Shown here one piece after another: positions 16,257 through 24,943 of a stretch of DNA of 64,000 nucleotides; within the stretch, counting starts at the first letter, position 1; each line of letters starts with the position of its first letter. The stretch comes from Andreprevotia sp. IGB-42 (GTDB taxonomy: Bacteria; Pseudomonadota; Gammaproteobacteria; Burkholderiales; Chitinibacteraceae): the NCBI RefSeq assembly GCF_009848685.1, contig NZ_WXTX01000005.1:186001-250000 (forward strand), written 5' to 3'. The notes under the pieces were generated by a model that was given only the letters and a program-made list of their open reading frames with translations, had not been told where the DNA came from and did no database searches. Both the position numbers and the translations under genes were made by a program.

Positions 16257-17495
16257 ATGACGGATCTGTACAGAAAAGAAGCGCTCGAAGGTACCGACTC
16301 GCAAAACCTGGGCTCCATCGTGTTGAGCCGGCCATTCGGGCTTGGCGTACTGGCATCCGCCGCGGTGCTGCTGGTGCTGGTATTGCTGCTGATGATCACG
16401 CTGACAAGCTATACCAGAAAGATTTCGGTATCCGGATCGCTGCAACCGGCAAACGGCGAGCTGAAAATCCTGGCAACGACCAGTGGCGTGGTGATGGAAA
16501 TCAAGGCGCAAGAGGGCGCCAAGGTGGCATCCAGGCAGAACCTGTTCTCCATTTCCAACGAACGGTTTGCCAAAGCCCCGGTGCAGGAATCAATCAGCAG
16601 ATCCGCAGAAGACAAGATATCCAGCCTGAAGAAAGAACAACGGCTGGATGAAGAAACCACGCTGAACAAGAAGAATACGCTGAACGAAAAGCTGGCCGGC
16701 CTGAAAGTGAGCTATGCACTGGTTCAGGAAAAGCGCGAGGTTCAGCAAAGAAAATACGACATCATCAACCAGAATTACAAAAAGCAGGTTGAGCTGAAAA
16801 AAGCCGGCTTCATTTCCGACCTTGGCCTCAAGCAGAAAGAACAGGAACTGATCGATCAGGAGGCATATCTGGTCGATCTGAAGAAGACCGCGCTGGAGCT
16901 GGATGCTGAAATAAAAAGCATGGTGAACCAGGATCTGGCGCTTATTCTCGCCCAGAGGAAGGCACAGGAAGAAATGCTGCGGGTAATCGGGTCGGCCAAA
17001 ACGGATCTGATCCAGAGCGAGGCCAACCAGGAAACCAGCATCGTCGCACCGATGAATGGCGAATTGGTATCGCTGCTGGTCATGAAAGGGCAGTTTGTTG
17101 CGCCGGGGCAGCTGCTGGCCAGCATCTACCCGGATGGCGCCAAGCTCGAAGCCGTTTTATATGTGCCGTCGGCAGGTATCGGTTTTGTGAAGGAAGGTTC
17201 AGTGGTCAACCTAAAATATGATGCATACCCTTATCAGAAATTCGGATCACACAAAGGCCGGGTCAAGAGTATTTCAAAAATCGCCATTGCATCTGCGGAG
17301 CTGAAAAACGAGCTGATCAATCGCGGTTTTTTCTACAAGCTCATCGTCGAGCTGCCGCAGCAAAGCGTGCAAACCTATGGCGTATCCTCGGCATTGCGCG
17401 CCGGCATGGCGGTGCAGGCCGAAATTGAAGTGGAAACACGCAAATTGTATGAATGGATCCTCGATCCGGTTTTCAGTCTGAAAGAAAGCGCCTGA
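16257..17495 (+). CDS. membrane fusion protein of peptide exporter, CvaA/HlyD type
   Basis: A 412-residue inner-membrane protein. MTDLYRKEALEG opens it as in CvaA. One membrane helix follows (residues about 28-52, VLASAAVLLVLVLLLMITL), then a biotinyl-lipoyl half motif (LKILATTSGVVMEIKAQEGA), a long coiled coil (residues about 105-240, rich in E, K, L) and the returning lipoyl half and beta-barrel (SIVAPMNGELVSLLVMKGQF). It bridges the ABC exporter to an outer-membrane TolC. ATG 16257 is preferred over 16242 because it gives the family N-terminus; ribosome sites are weak for both. The ABC gene follows after 1 bp. Confidence 0.88.
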   Translation: MTDLYRKEALEGTDSQNLGSIVLSRPFGLGVLASAAVLLVLVLLLMITLTSYTRKISVSGSLQPANGELKILATTSGVVMEIKAQEGAKVASRQNLFSISNERFAKAPVQESISRSAEDKISSLKKEQRLDEETTLNKKNTLNEKLAGLKVSYALVQEKREVQQRKYDIINQNYKKQVELKKAGFISDLGLKQKEQELIDQEAYLVDLKKTALELDAEIKSMVNQDLALILAQRKAQEEMLRVIGSAKTDLIQSEANQETSIVAPMNGELVSLLVMKGQFVAPGQLLASIYPDGAKLEAVLYVPSAGIGFVKEGSVVNLKYDAYPYQKFGSHKGRVKSISKIAIASAELKNELINRGFFYKLIVELPQQSVQTYGVSSALRAGMAVQAEIEVETRKLYEWILDPVFSLKESA

Positions 17496-17496
17496 T

Positions 17497-19590
17497 ATGA
17501 AACTGGATCTTGGCTTCAGCCCCAGCAAGCATTTGCCCATCATCTATCAATCAGAGGCCTCTGAATGTTCATTGGCCTGCCTGGCGATGGTGGCAAGGTA
17601 TCACCGTTATGATATCGATCTGTATCACATCCGGAAAAAGGTCAATGTAACGCTCAATGGCCTGACCCTGGCTGGCGTGAACAGCGTGGCCATGGATCTG
17701 GGATTCAACAGCCGCGCCATCCGTCTTGATCTGGACGAGTTTTCCGAGGTCAAGCTACCGATCATCCTGCACTGGAACTTCAATCACTTTGTAGTGCTGA
17801 AAAGCATACGGGGTGACAAATATACCGTCCACGATCCGGCCGAAGGCATTGTGGAGTTATCCAGGGACGAATTCAGCAAGAAGTTTACTGGCGTAGCGCT
17901 GGAGCTATTGCCCAGCAGTTCATTTGAAGAGAAGAAAGAGCGGCAGAAAGTATCGCTGAGCTTGCTGATCGGCAATGTGGTAGGCTTGAAGGGCATAGCA
18001 ATCAGGATATTGTTGATTGCGCTGGCACTGGAAATGCTGTCGCTGGTGGTGCCGCTGTTCGGGCAGTGGGTGATTGATAATGTGATTCCAAGCAGTGATC
18101 GCAGTTTGCTGTTGGTATTGAGTTTTGGCTTCTTCATCGTCTGCCTGATGGTAAGCGCAGTCAAATCCATTCGCGACTGGTATATCCTGCATGCCAGTGT
18201 GCATATCAGCTTGCAGTGGTCGGTCAATCTGTACCGGAAGTTGCTCAGCCTGCCGGTCGATTTCTTCGAGAAGAGAAACGCGGGCGATGTGGTATCCAAA
18301 TTTCACTCGTTCAGAAGCATACAGCAAACCATCTCCAGCGCTTTGCTGGGTGCATTGTTTGATGGCGTGATGGCCATCGGCATGCTGATCCTGATGCTGA
18401 TATACAGCCCGTCCCTGACGCTGGTTACCGTTGCATCAACATTGTTGTATATCGTGATACGCAGTGCGCTGATGTCGCCATTACGGCGTGCTACCGAGAA
18501 ATTCATCATCACCTCGGCCAATTCGGATAATCATTTCCTCGAAACGATACGTGGGGTACGCAGCATCAAGATGAACGGCATGAGTGATTCCCGGAAATCA
18601 TCATGGTTCAATCTGGCCGTCGATCTGGCCAATGCGGAAGTAAACTCCAGAAAACTGCAAATTGTTTACGATCTTGTCAACGCGCTGATCTTCGGCATCC
18701 AGGCCATCCTGATCGTGGCCATGGGCGCATTGCAGGTGATGGATCAATTGCTGTCGGTGGGGATGCTGATCGCCTATATCGCCTACAGCAGCCAGTTCAT
18801 TTCACGCGTTGCCTCTTTTGTGGACATGTTTGTGTCGATCAAGATGCTGAGCGTGCATTGCGAGCGGCTGGCCGATATTGCACTGAATGAATCAGAGGAA
18901 TATCAGGAGATCGAGAAAACGGATGTGCGCATCGATTCCTATTCGATCAAGGTCAGGAATCTGGATTTCCGTTATTCGGAAAAAGATGCCGCCATTCTGT
19001 CCGGCATCCATTTCGATGTTGCCGAAGGCGAATCCGTGGCGATCGTCGGCCCGTCGGGCTGCGGCAAAACCACGCTGCTGAAGATACTTACCGGCATTCT
19101 CAAGCCCAGCGCCGGGCAGGTTCTTTTTGGTGATATCGATGCATCCAGGATCAAGCTGAAACAGTTGCGCAGCCTGGTTGCCGTGGTGATGCAGGATGAC
19201 CAGCTGCTGTCGGGATCGATCAAGGACAACATCGTGATGTTCTCGGCCCAATACGATGGCGAACGGCTGATTGAAGTGTGCCAGCTTGCCGGCATCCATG
19301 GCCAGATCCTGGCGATGCCGATGCAGTATTACACGCTGGTTGGCGATATGGGCACCACGCTATCCGGTGGGCAGAAGCAGCGCATCCTGCTGGCGCGGGC
19401 CTTATATCAACAGCCCAAGTTCCTGTTTCTGGATGAGGCAACCAGCCATCTGGATGTGGATAGCGAGCATTGCGTCAATGAATCGATCAAGAAAATGCGT
19501 ATTACCCGGCTGATCATTGCGCATCGGCCAGAAACGATCAAATCGGCAGATCGGGTCATCGATTTAACAGCCGCTAAAAAAAGCCAGTGA
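17497..19590 (+). CDS. C39-peptidase ABC exporter of GG-leader peptides, CvaB type
   Basis: A 697-residue peptidase-containing ABC transporter. The N-terminal C39 domain carries Cys24 in QSEASECSLACLAMVARYH, His97 in HWNFNHFVVL and Asp113 in YTVHDPAEG; this spacing equals that of CvaB. The membrane domain spans about residues 160-430. The nucleotide-binding domain has Walker A GPSGCGKTT, signature LSGGQKQRILLARAL and Walker B FLFLDEATSHLD. It should cut the precursor after Gly-Ala and export the core together with the membrane fusion protein and TolC. All catalytic residues are present, so it looks functional. The gene is nearly fused to its partner (1-bp gap). Confidence 0.95.
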   Translation: MKLDLGFSPSKHLPIIYQSEASECSLACLAMVARYHRYDIDLYHIRKKVNVTLNGLTLAGVNSVAMDLGFNSRAIRLDLDEFSEVKLPIILHWNFNHFVVLKSIRGDKYTVHDPAEGIVELSRDEFSKKFTGVALELLPSSSFEEKKERQKVSLSLLIGNVVGLKGIAIRILLIALALEMLSLVVPLFGQWVIDNVIPSSDRSLLLVLSFGFFIVCLMVSAVKSIRDWYILHASVHISLQWSVNLYRKLLSLPVDFFEKRNAGDVVSKFHSFRSIQQTISSALLGALFDGVMAIGMLILMLIYSPSLTLVTVASTLLYIVIRSALMSPLRRATEKFIITSANSDNHFLETIRGVRSIKMNGMSDSRKSSWFNLAVDLANAEVNSRKLQIVYDLVNALIFGIQAILIVAMGALQVMDQLLSVGMLIAYIAYSSQFISRVASFVDMFVSIKMLSVHCERLADIALNESEEYQEIEKTDVRIDSYSIKVRNLDFRYSEKDAAILSGIHFDVAEGESVAIVGPSGCGKTTLLKILTGILKPSAGQVLFGDIDASRIKLKQLRSLVAVVMQDDQLLSGSIKDNIVMFSAQYDGERLIEVCQLAGIHGQILAMPMQYYTLVGDMGTTLSGGQKQRILLARALYQQPKFLFLDEATSHLDVDSEHCVNESIKKMRITRLIIAHRPETIKSADRVIDLTAAKKSQ

Positions 19591-19655
19591 AACGGTGCTG
19601 GCAAGGCGCGCGAAACGAAGGCAGTGCAAAACGTACGGCAAGCGAGGCTCGGCGC

Positions 19656-19684
19656 CCCCGCGCCATGCTGCCAAGCGGGGTTTT
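19656..19684 (+). terminator. possible terminator between exporter and modification genes
   Basis: CCCCGC, 13-base loop, GCGGGG, then TTTTGTT. The stem is short (6 bp) but GC-only and followed by Ts. If it works, the three genes behind may have their own promoter. Confidence 0.4.
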
Positions 19685-19734
19685 GTTAGCGGTCTTGAGC
19701 AGGATCAATGCAGTTTCTGACAAGGTGGTTTGAT

Positions 19735-21630
19735 ATGTTTGATGCATTTGAAACAGCACGATTTGTATCCAGCGAAAACACACCGCTTTACAAAAACGTG
19801 TTGCCTGAAGAATCCTTCCTGAAGTTCGAGGCCTGCCGGCTAAGCAATGCCAGCGTGGCCTGGATCAATTTTGATCTGATGACCGAGCTGGGCATACCGG
19901 TCAGCACGCCTGCCGAGATCGCTGCGGTAAAGTCAGCGCTACTGGCCTCATTTGCCTACATGATCCCGAACGAGCGTGATGAGCCCGGCGCGTTCGATCT
20001 GGATGACAAGCGCGAATTCCTCGCCGAACGCTATGGCGATTTTGGCGAGCAATGCAATGGTGGCGGTGTGCGTTGTGGCTTGAACGGCAATTTCCAGTCC
20101 AAGGGCATCGGCCGCTCCTTGCTGGCCGGCCGGCAGATGGATTTCTGGCATACCCATGGCGGCGCCACGGTTGAAGAGGGGATTCGGGAGGCCATCTGGA
20201 GCGAGGTCTTCAATCAGGAGCTGCCCTTCGGTGCGGTGCGGGTATTGGCCGTTATCGCAACCGGCAAGCCGACCGCCTATGACTACGGCTTGCTCAGGAA
20301 AGAAGGCCAGGTTGATCCACCGGGTGGCTTGATGATCCGGCAGGCCAACCTGCGGCCGGCACATTATCAGCGGGCGCCTTTTTACAAGCCGCTGAAAGAG
20401 CTGGGCGCCGATTTTGTGCACGATGCTGTCCGCACGGAAAAAGCCATGCTGATGCTTGATAAAGCGCTGGCATTACCCGGTGTGGAGTCATTCGATGCTG
20501 TCATCGCGGCATTGAAAACCACCGCAGAGAAGTTTGCCAGGCAGGTGGCGTATTCAAAGCTGCTGCGGCTGGCGCATGGCTCGCTCACGCAGGGCAATAT
20601 CGATTTCAGCGGCAAATATATCGATTTCGGTACCACAACGGCATTGAGCGGCTACGGCAACCCGATTGTCTCCCGCGGCTTTCCGTCGATCTGGCACGAT
20701 GCGCAGCAGCTGGTCGGCAACCTGACCTCACTCGCTTTCTATGCCAATAAATATCTCAATCCGGATCTGGCAACCGAATTCCCCGCCATCTCCTTCGATA
20801 TCGAGCAACACTATTACGGCATTTACCAGAAGGAAATCGTGCAGGCTACGCTGACCATTGCCGGGTTTCCCTTGTCTATCCTGGTCGATAACGAGCGCCT
20901 GACCGAACTGGGCAATCTGATCCTGACCCTCGCGCGGGAAAACACGCTGGATGGCCAGCCGCTGGGCACCATTCCCGATTCGCTCGGCGGGTGCGATATC
21001 ACTGCCTTCCTCAAGCTGGCTGCCAGTAAAGGCACCGAGCTCGGTGTTGAACAGTGTGCCAGTGATGTGCAGCAATACAAGGATATAGACAGGCTGGTAG
21101 CGCTATACCGCGAGCATTATGCGGATGCCCGGGCGATGATGCTGACACTCGGCGTTGCAGAGCCCGCGTTCAAGCTGCTGCTGCTGGGGCGTATCGACCA
21201 GTTTGCCATCAACCTCTCTGGGCTATACCGCGATCGCTTGCAAGCCGGGATCAATGGCTTGATCGATGCGCATCCCGCCGGGGATGCGCTGTTTGACGCA
21301 ATGACCGCATTTGTTTCCGATGTGCTGGATGAAACCATACGTACCCGGGCATTTTTCAGTGAATTCGAGTGCTTCAAGCAATTCACGACGGTGCAGCAGG
21401 GCTTGGTGTATAGCGCGGAAGTCTACAGTGCGCTGCCCGCGCAGCATGTGGTCCGCTACATCTTTGCCCAAGGCTATTTCCGCGCACAAGCGGCTGAAGA
21501 TGATTTGCGCCTGATGTATCAGGGCAAGGAAATTCGCCCCGTACGCGTCGCTGGCTATTGGGTTGCCGATTTTGATGCGCCTGTTCAGCTAGGCGAGCTC
21601 ATACCGGGCGTTGCGCAAGTCAGTGCCTGA
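19735..21630 (+). CDS. SelO/YdiU-fold protein, MchC/MceJ-like microcin maturation candidate
   Basis: A 631-residue cytoplasmic protein. It is a distant relative of SelO, the pseudokinase that AMPylates proteins. K123-G-x-G and IREAIWSE (Glu152) correspond to the SelO nucleotide Lys and helix-C Glu, with a six-residue insertion between them. HGSLTQGNIDFSGKYIDFG (281-299) aligns with HGVMNTDNMSI-G-TIDYGP: Asn288 and Asp297 are kept at identical spacing, but the Asp before Asn is Gly287. From memory, microcin H47/E492 clusters have a similar large protein (MchC/MceJ) working with an HlyC-like partner to attach the siderophore. ATG 19735 has AAGGTGG 6 bp upstream; 19708 is less likely. Confidence 0.65.
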   Translation: MFDAFETARFVSSENTPLYKNVLPEESFLKFEACRLSNASVAWINFDLMTELGIPVSTPAEIAAVKSALLASFAYMIPNERDEPGAFDLDDKREFLAERYGDFGEQCNGGGVRCGLNGNFQSKGIGRSLLAGRQMDFWHTHGGATVEEGIREAIWSEVFNQELPFGAVRVLAVIATGKPTAYDYGLLRKEGQVDPPGGLMIRQANLRPAHYQRAPFYKPLKELGADFVHDAVRTEKAMLMLDKALALPGVESFDAVIAALKTTAEKFARQVAYSKLLRLAHGSLTQGNIDFSGKYIDFGTTTALSGYGNPIVSRGFPSIWHDAQQLVGNLTSLAFYANKYLNPDLATEFPAISFDIEQHYYGIYQKEIVQATLTIAGFPLSILVDNERLTELGNLILTLARENTLDGQPLGTIPDSLGGCDITAFLKLAASKGTELGVEQCASDVQQYKDIDRLVALYREHYADARAMMLTLGVAEPAFKLLLLGRIDQFAINLSGLYRDRLQAGINGLIDAHPAGDALFDAMTAFVSDVLDETIRTRAFFSEFECFKQFTTVQQGLVYSAEVYSALPAQHVVRYIFAQGYFRAQAAEDDLRLMYQGKEIRPVRVAGYWVADFDAPVQLGELIPGVAQVSA

Positions 21631-21686
21631 TACAGCATTCAGCAGGCGGTATTGGTTAAAGATGGCATGGTCACAGAGGAAGGACA

Positions 21687-22151
21687 ATGTTGCAGATCAA
21701 GTTCGAACCCGATCCATTTGAAGCGGCGGTCAGCCGGCAAGTTGGCATGGCAGCAAAAGTCATGTCGGAAAATCTCAAGTACATGCAATTCCAGTTTGCG
21801 GCTATCCCGCAATGGATACGGATTCCCGTGCTGCATGAGCAATGCAAGTTCTTCTTCGATGGTGGCGGTGATCCGGTGGGCTTCATCACCTGGGCGATGG
21901 TGTCCAGAAAAACCCTGGCCGCAATCACCAGGGACAAGGATTATCTGCTGCATGCCAGCGAGTGGAATGACGGCAACATTGTCTGGGTGATGGATTTATG
22001 TATAAACCGGGGCTATTTCAAGCCGGTATTCGAGCATCTGAAAACCTTCGATTTTGGTGGCAATGGGGTCGGCAGCGAAGGTGGCCATGAGATTTACTCG
22101 GCCAAGCGCAAGCTGGATGGCTCTTTCATAAGAATCAAGAAATGGCGCTGA
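21687..22151 (+). CDS. HlyC-like acyltransferase, MchD/MceI-like
   Basis: A 154-residue protein of the toxin-activating lysine acyltransferase fold. IPVLHEQCKFFFDGGGDPVG, ITWAMVS and EWNDGNIVWVMDLCINRG follow HlyC in order. Asp103 (WVMDL) matches the HlyC catalytic Asp92 region. The HlyC catalytic His23 (S-P-L-H-R) is replaced by Trp43 (IPQWIRIPV). HlyC makes fatty acyl-lysine on RTX toxins, while the microcin homologues act in siderophore-peptide ligation. AGAGGAAGGA before ATG 21687 is an excellent ribosome site. The last 10 bp overlap the next gene, so both are translationally coupled. Confidence 0.75.
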   Translation: MLQIKFEPDPFEAAVSRQVGMAAKVMSENLKYMQFQFAAIPQWIRIPVLHEQCKFFFDGGGDPVGFITWAMVSRKTLAAITRDKDYLLHASEWNDGNIVWVMDLCINRGYFKPVFEHLKTFDFGGNGVGSEGGHEIYSAKRKLDGSFIRIKKWR

Positions 22152-23266
22152 ACTGTACGGTGATCGAGGGGCTGGCGCAGTTTTTGCCAACGCTTGGCCA
22201 ACATGTCGGCGCGGCAAAAATCGTCATCCTCAATACGCAATCGCATGGCGCAGGCAGCGATTACGTGATCATGCGGGAGATCGTGAAATACCTGCATGCA
22301 CAGCATGGGTTCTCTGCCTTGTGCATGGCCAGCGGGCTTTACGATGGCCTGAAAATAGCGCAGAACGCGCCTGCCTTGCCATTGCGTCAGCGCATTGCAG
22401 GCTCGCTGTTCCGCATGTATGCCAACGCGGCGGAGCTGGTTGATCTGTTCGACTATATCGAGCTGCACGAAGGTAGCGAGCACGCGCTGAACCTGAGCGG
22501 TGTCGATGTACCCATGGGCGGGCTTTATTGCCAGCAGCATCTGCTGGCCGAGTTGTGTGATTACCTGGATGTGCAGCAGGTGGATCGCAGTGGCCTGGCT
22601 GATTTCTTTCGCCTATGCCAGGCCTACCTGTCGCTGCAGCCGGTGGATCATCCGGACAGGCAAGCCATCATGGGCGATGGATTTGCACAGCTGGAAAATG
22701 CATTGCGCGGCTTACAGGATAAAGACGCAGCATTCTGGCAACTGATGTTGAGCAATCTGCAAGCCCGCTACCGATACACCGAGCTCGGCCAATCGCGTGA
22801 TCCGCAAATGGCGGAAAACTTCAGATATATCCACGAATCGATGCACGCGGGCCAGAAGATCATCCTGTGGGGGCATGCGTCGCATGGCCTGCCCATGGAG
22901 GGCAATCTGGGCGGCTTCGTCAAATCCTGGTATGGCGATGACGCCTATGTTTGCCATCTGACCGGGCACGAGGGCAGCATGGTCAATTTTCAGACCGGCG
23001 CAAACACGGCCATTGCACCGGCGCCCCAGGGGCATCTGGAGCAGATGTTGTCGTCAATGGGAGTGGAAACCGCGCTGCTGACCGCAGCTTCAGGCACCGC
23101 CAAGGCCTCCGCCGGCAGCCTCATGCTGGATGATGACCTGCAGATTCGCTTGCTGGCGTATGCCACGTCCTGCCCACTGAGCCGGGTGCTATCCGTTGCC
23201 GATGCGCGTGGCCTGATCGATGCGGTGGTGTTCACCAGCAACATTGTGCCCACCGTACAGCATTGA
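22142..23266 (+). CDS. erythromycin esterase-fold protein, cluster partner
   Basis: A 374-residue protein of the EreA/EreC superfamily. The order fits: N-terminal strand IVILNTQSHGAG with His35 at the catalytic base position, YVIMREIVKYLHAQHGFSAL, RDPQMAENFRYI (compare R-x-x-x-M-A-x-N), and KIILWGHASHGLPMEG (compare W-A-H-N-x-H). The Glu three residues before the His in Ere enzymes is Thr32 here, and the Glu of the next strand is also missing, so macrolide hydrolysis is unlikely. It overlaps the acyltransferase gene by 10 bp, so it belongs to the peptide cluster, perhaps as a tailoring or hydrolytic enzyme. A bidirectional terminator follows. Confidence 0.65.
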   Translation: MALNCTVIEGLAQFLPTLGQHVGAAKIVILNTQSHGAGSDYVIMREIVKYLHAQHGFSALCMASGLYDGLKIAQNAPALPLRQRIAGSLFRMYANAAELVDLFDYIELHEGSEHALNLSGVDVPMGGLYCQQHLLAELCDYLDVQQVDRSGLADFFRLCQAYLSLQPVDHPDRQAIMGDGFAQLENALRGLQDKDAAFWQLMLSNLQARYRYTELGQSRDPQMAENFRYIHESMHAGQKIILWGHASHGLPMEGNLGGFVKSWYGDDAYVCHLTGHEGSMVNFQTGANTAIAPAPQGHLEQMLSSMGVETALLTAASGTAKASAGSLMLDDDLQIRLLAYATSCPLSRVLSVADARGLIDAVVFTSNIVPTVQH

Positions 23267-23342
23267 GCCCGCGCATTGCCGGTATCGCCTGCCGTGCATG
23301 CTCCGGAGCTGATGCCAGCGTGCCGGCAGACGGAAATTGAAA

Positions 23343-23374
23343 AAGCCCGCCGCGCATCAGCGCGACGGGCTTTC
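23343..23374. terminator. bidirectional terminator, peptide cluster / glpQ
   Basis: AAAGCCCGCCGCGC, loop ATCA, GCGCGACGGGCTTT. A 14-bp stem with one mismatch, A-run left and T-run right, between two convergent genes. Confidence 0.8.
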
Positions 23375-23403
23375 TGTTGCGGGGCCAGCCAGTTAACGCC
23401 GTA

Positions 23404-24840
23404 TCAGCGCCCCAGCTCCTTCAGGTAGGTCTTGCGTGCAGCCACTGCGGTGCCGGCAAAGTCGCTGAACACACCATCCACCCCAGCGCGGTAGAACGCC
23501 AGGTATTCGGCTGCCGGGTCACCCTTGTAGATGCCGGCCAGGTACTTGGCCTCGTTGCGGAAGGTGAACACGTGCACGAACAGGCCGGCCTTGTGCGCGT
23601 TGGCAATCACGTCGGTCGGGGTGATGGTGTTCACGTCCGCCAGAGAGCCGGTATACGGCGTGCCGTCCGCATTGGTGGCCTTGAACGGATTGATGGTCAG
23701 CTTCATCACTTGCGGCTTCCACGGGCCGATGCCGTCCGCGTAGGTCTTGATTTCCGCCAGGCCTGCCGGGGTCAGCATGTCGCCGAAATAGCGGCCGTCA
23801 CCAGCCAGCGTCCAGCTGTACGGGCGGCCGTCGACGAAGTTGTATTCGTCGTTGGTCTGGTAAACCATTTCGCCGGTCTTGTAGTTGACGTCGTTGCCGT
23901 CAATCAATTGCACCACGCGGGTATTGAGGCCGATCGAGCGCATGTATTTCAGGCTGGCCGGATCAAAACTCTGTACCAGGATGGGCGATGTCCTGGTGTT
24001 GTAGTTGTTGTCCTTGATCAGCTTGACGATGGCATCCTCGAACGGGTGCGCACCACTGCCGCAGCCGTTGGCAATGGCCTGTGCGTTGTTCCAGTACGGG
24101 TTCTTGGCTTCCGGGTAGACCGTCAGCGTGCGGCCGCCAGTGCTCTTGGCCTTGGCGATATCGATGATTTCCTGCAGGGTCAGGATCGGGTTCTTGCCAT
24201 TCTGGTCGGTCGGGCGCTGGTCGCGTGCATCATAGGTGGTGCCGCCAAACCATTGCTTGAGTTCTGCCACGGTAAAGTCGGTAATCGACCAGTCGCCGGT
24301 ATGGTCTTCGCCATCCACAACCAGTGATTTCAATACCGATTTCGGATCTTTCGGGTCGGTCAGGTCGCTCAGGTAGGTAGCGGGGCCGCCGTACTGGGGC
24401 AACGAGTATTTCACCGGCACCTGCACGCCCGGCACCGTGCGCTTGCGCTTGGCGACTTCGGCGTTGGTTGCGGCCACGGTGCTGATATTGGTGTTATCGC
24501 TCAGCCATGGGTTGTGGCGCGCCACCAGCACGCAATCCTTGCTCAGGTGGACGTCCTCTTCCAGCGAATCGGCACCGGCGTCGGCTGCGCCTTCGTAGGC
24601 CGGGCGGGTTTCTTCCGGGTACAGGCCCGGCAGGCCGCGATGGCCAATCACCAGCGGGGCGTTGCCATCCACGGTCTTGAACGGTACGGGCGTCGGCGTG
24701 GGGGTCGGTACCGGCGTGGGCACCACATTGTTGTCATCGCTGCCGCCGCAGGCGTTCAACAGCAAAACGCTTGCCAGCAGGCTGACACCCAACAGCGGGC
24801 GCAATGCTTTGCCTGAATTCGGTGTGATCATGTGTGTCAT
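23404..24840 (-). CDS. glpQ: glycerophosphodiester phosphodiesterase lipoprotein
   Basis: A 478-residue exported enzyme that splits glycerophosphodiesters to glycerol-3-phosphate and alcohol. The signal ends in the lipobox VLLLNAC (Cys at about residue 31), followed by a Pro/Thr/Val linker (PTPVPTPTPTPVP). The GDPD domain starts with IGHRGLPGLYPEETRPAY, where His-Arg and Glu are catalytic. SLEEDVHLSKDCVLVARHNP supplies the metal-binding Glu/Asp and second His, and YPEAKNPYWNN and GVDGVFSDFAG are late motifs. It is longer than enteric GlpQ (about 360 residues) owing to the linker and internal loops. No glpT lies nearby. Confidence 0.9.
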   Translation of the reverse strand: MTHMITPNSGKALRPLLGVSLLASVLLLNACGGSDDNNVVPTPVPTPTPTPVPFKTVDGNAPLVIGHRGLPGLYPEETRPAYEGAADAGADSLEEDVHLSKDCVLVARHNPWLSDNTNISTVAATNAEVAKRKRTVPGVQVPVKYSLPQYGGPATYLSDLTDPKDPKSVLKSLVVDGEDHTGDWSITDFTVAELKQWFGGTTYDARDQRPTDQNGKNPILTLQEIIDIAKAKSTGGRTLTVYPEAKNPYWNNAQAIANGCGSGAHPFEDAIVKLIKDNNYNTRTSPILVQSFDPASLKYMRSIGLNTRVVQLIDGNDVNYKTGEMVYQTNDEYNFVDGRPYSWTLAGDGRYFGDMLTPAGLAEIKTYADGIGPWKPQVMKLTINPFKATNADGTPYTGSLADVNTITPTDVIANAHKAGLFVHVFTFRNEAKYLAGIYKGDPAAEYLAFYRAGVDGVFSDFAGTAVAARKTYLKELGR

Positions 24841-24943
24841 CTCGGGTTGGGGGAGACAACCATCATTGATCAGCAGGATGACGCACTCATGAAAGCCGGC
24901 GATCTCGCCCCGGTATGGCGCCGCCGGTCGTGATTACCCCGAA

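Noticed and set aside
19735-21630. Housekeeping SelO (protein adenylyltransferase)
   Set aside because: Similarity to SelO is weak, the catalytic Asp is changed, and the N-terminal SelO block with the Y-S-G-H-Q-F-G motif is missing.
22142-23266. Macrolide resistance gene (ere)
   Set aside because: The fold fits, but the catalytic Glu residues are replaced and the gene is translationally coupled to a peptide-modification gene.
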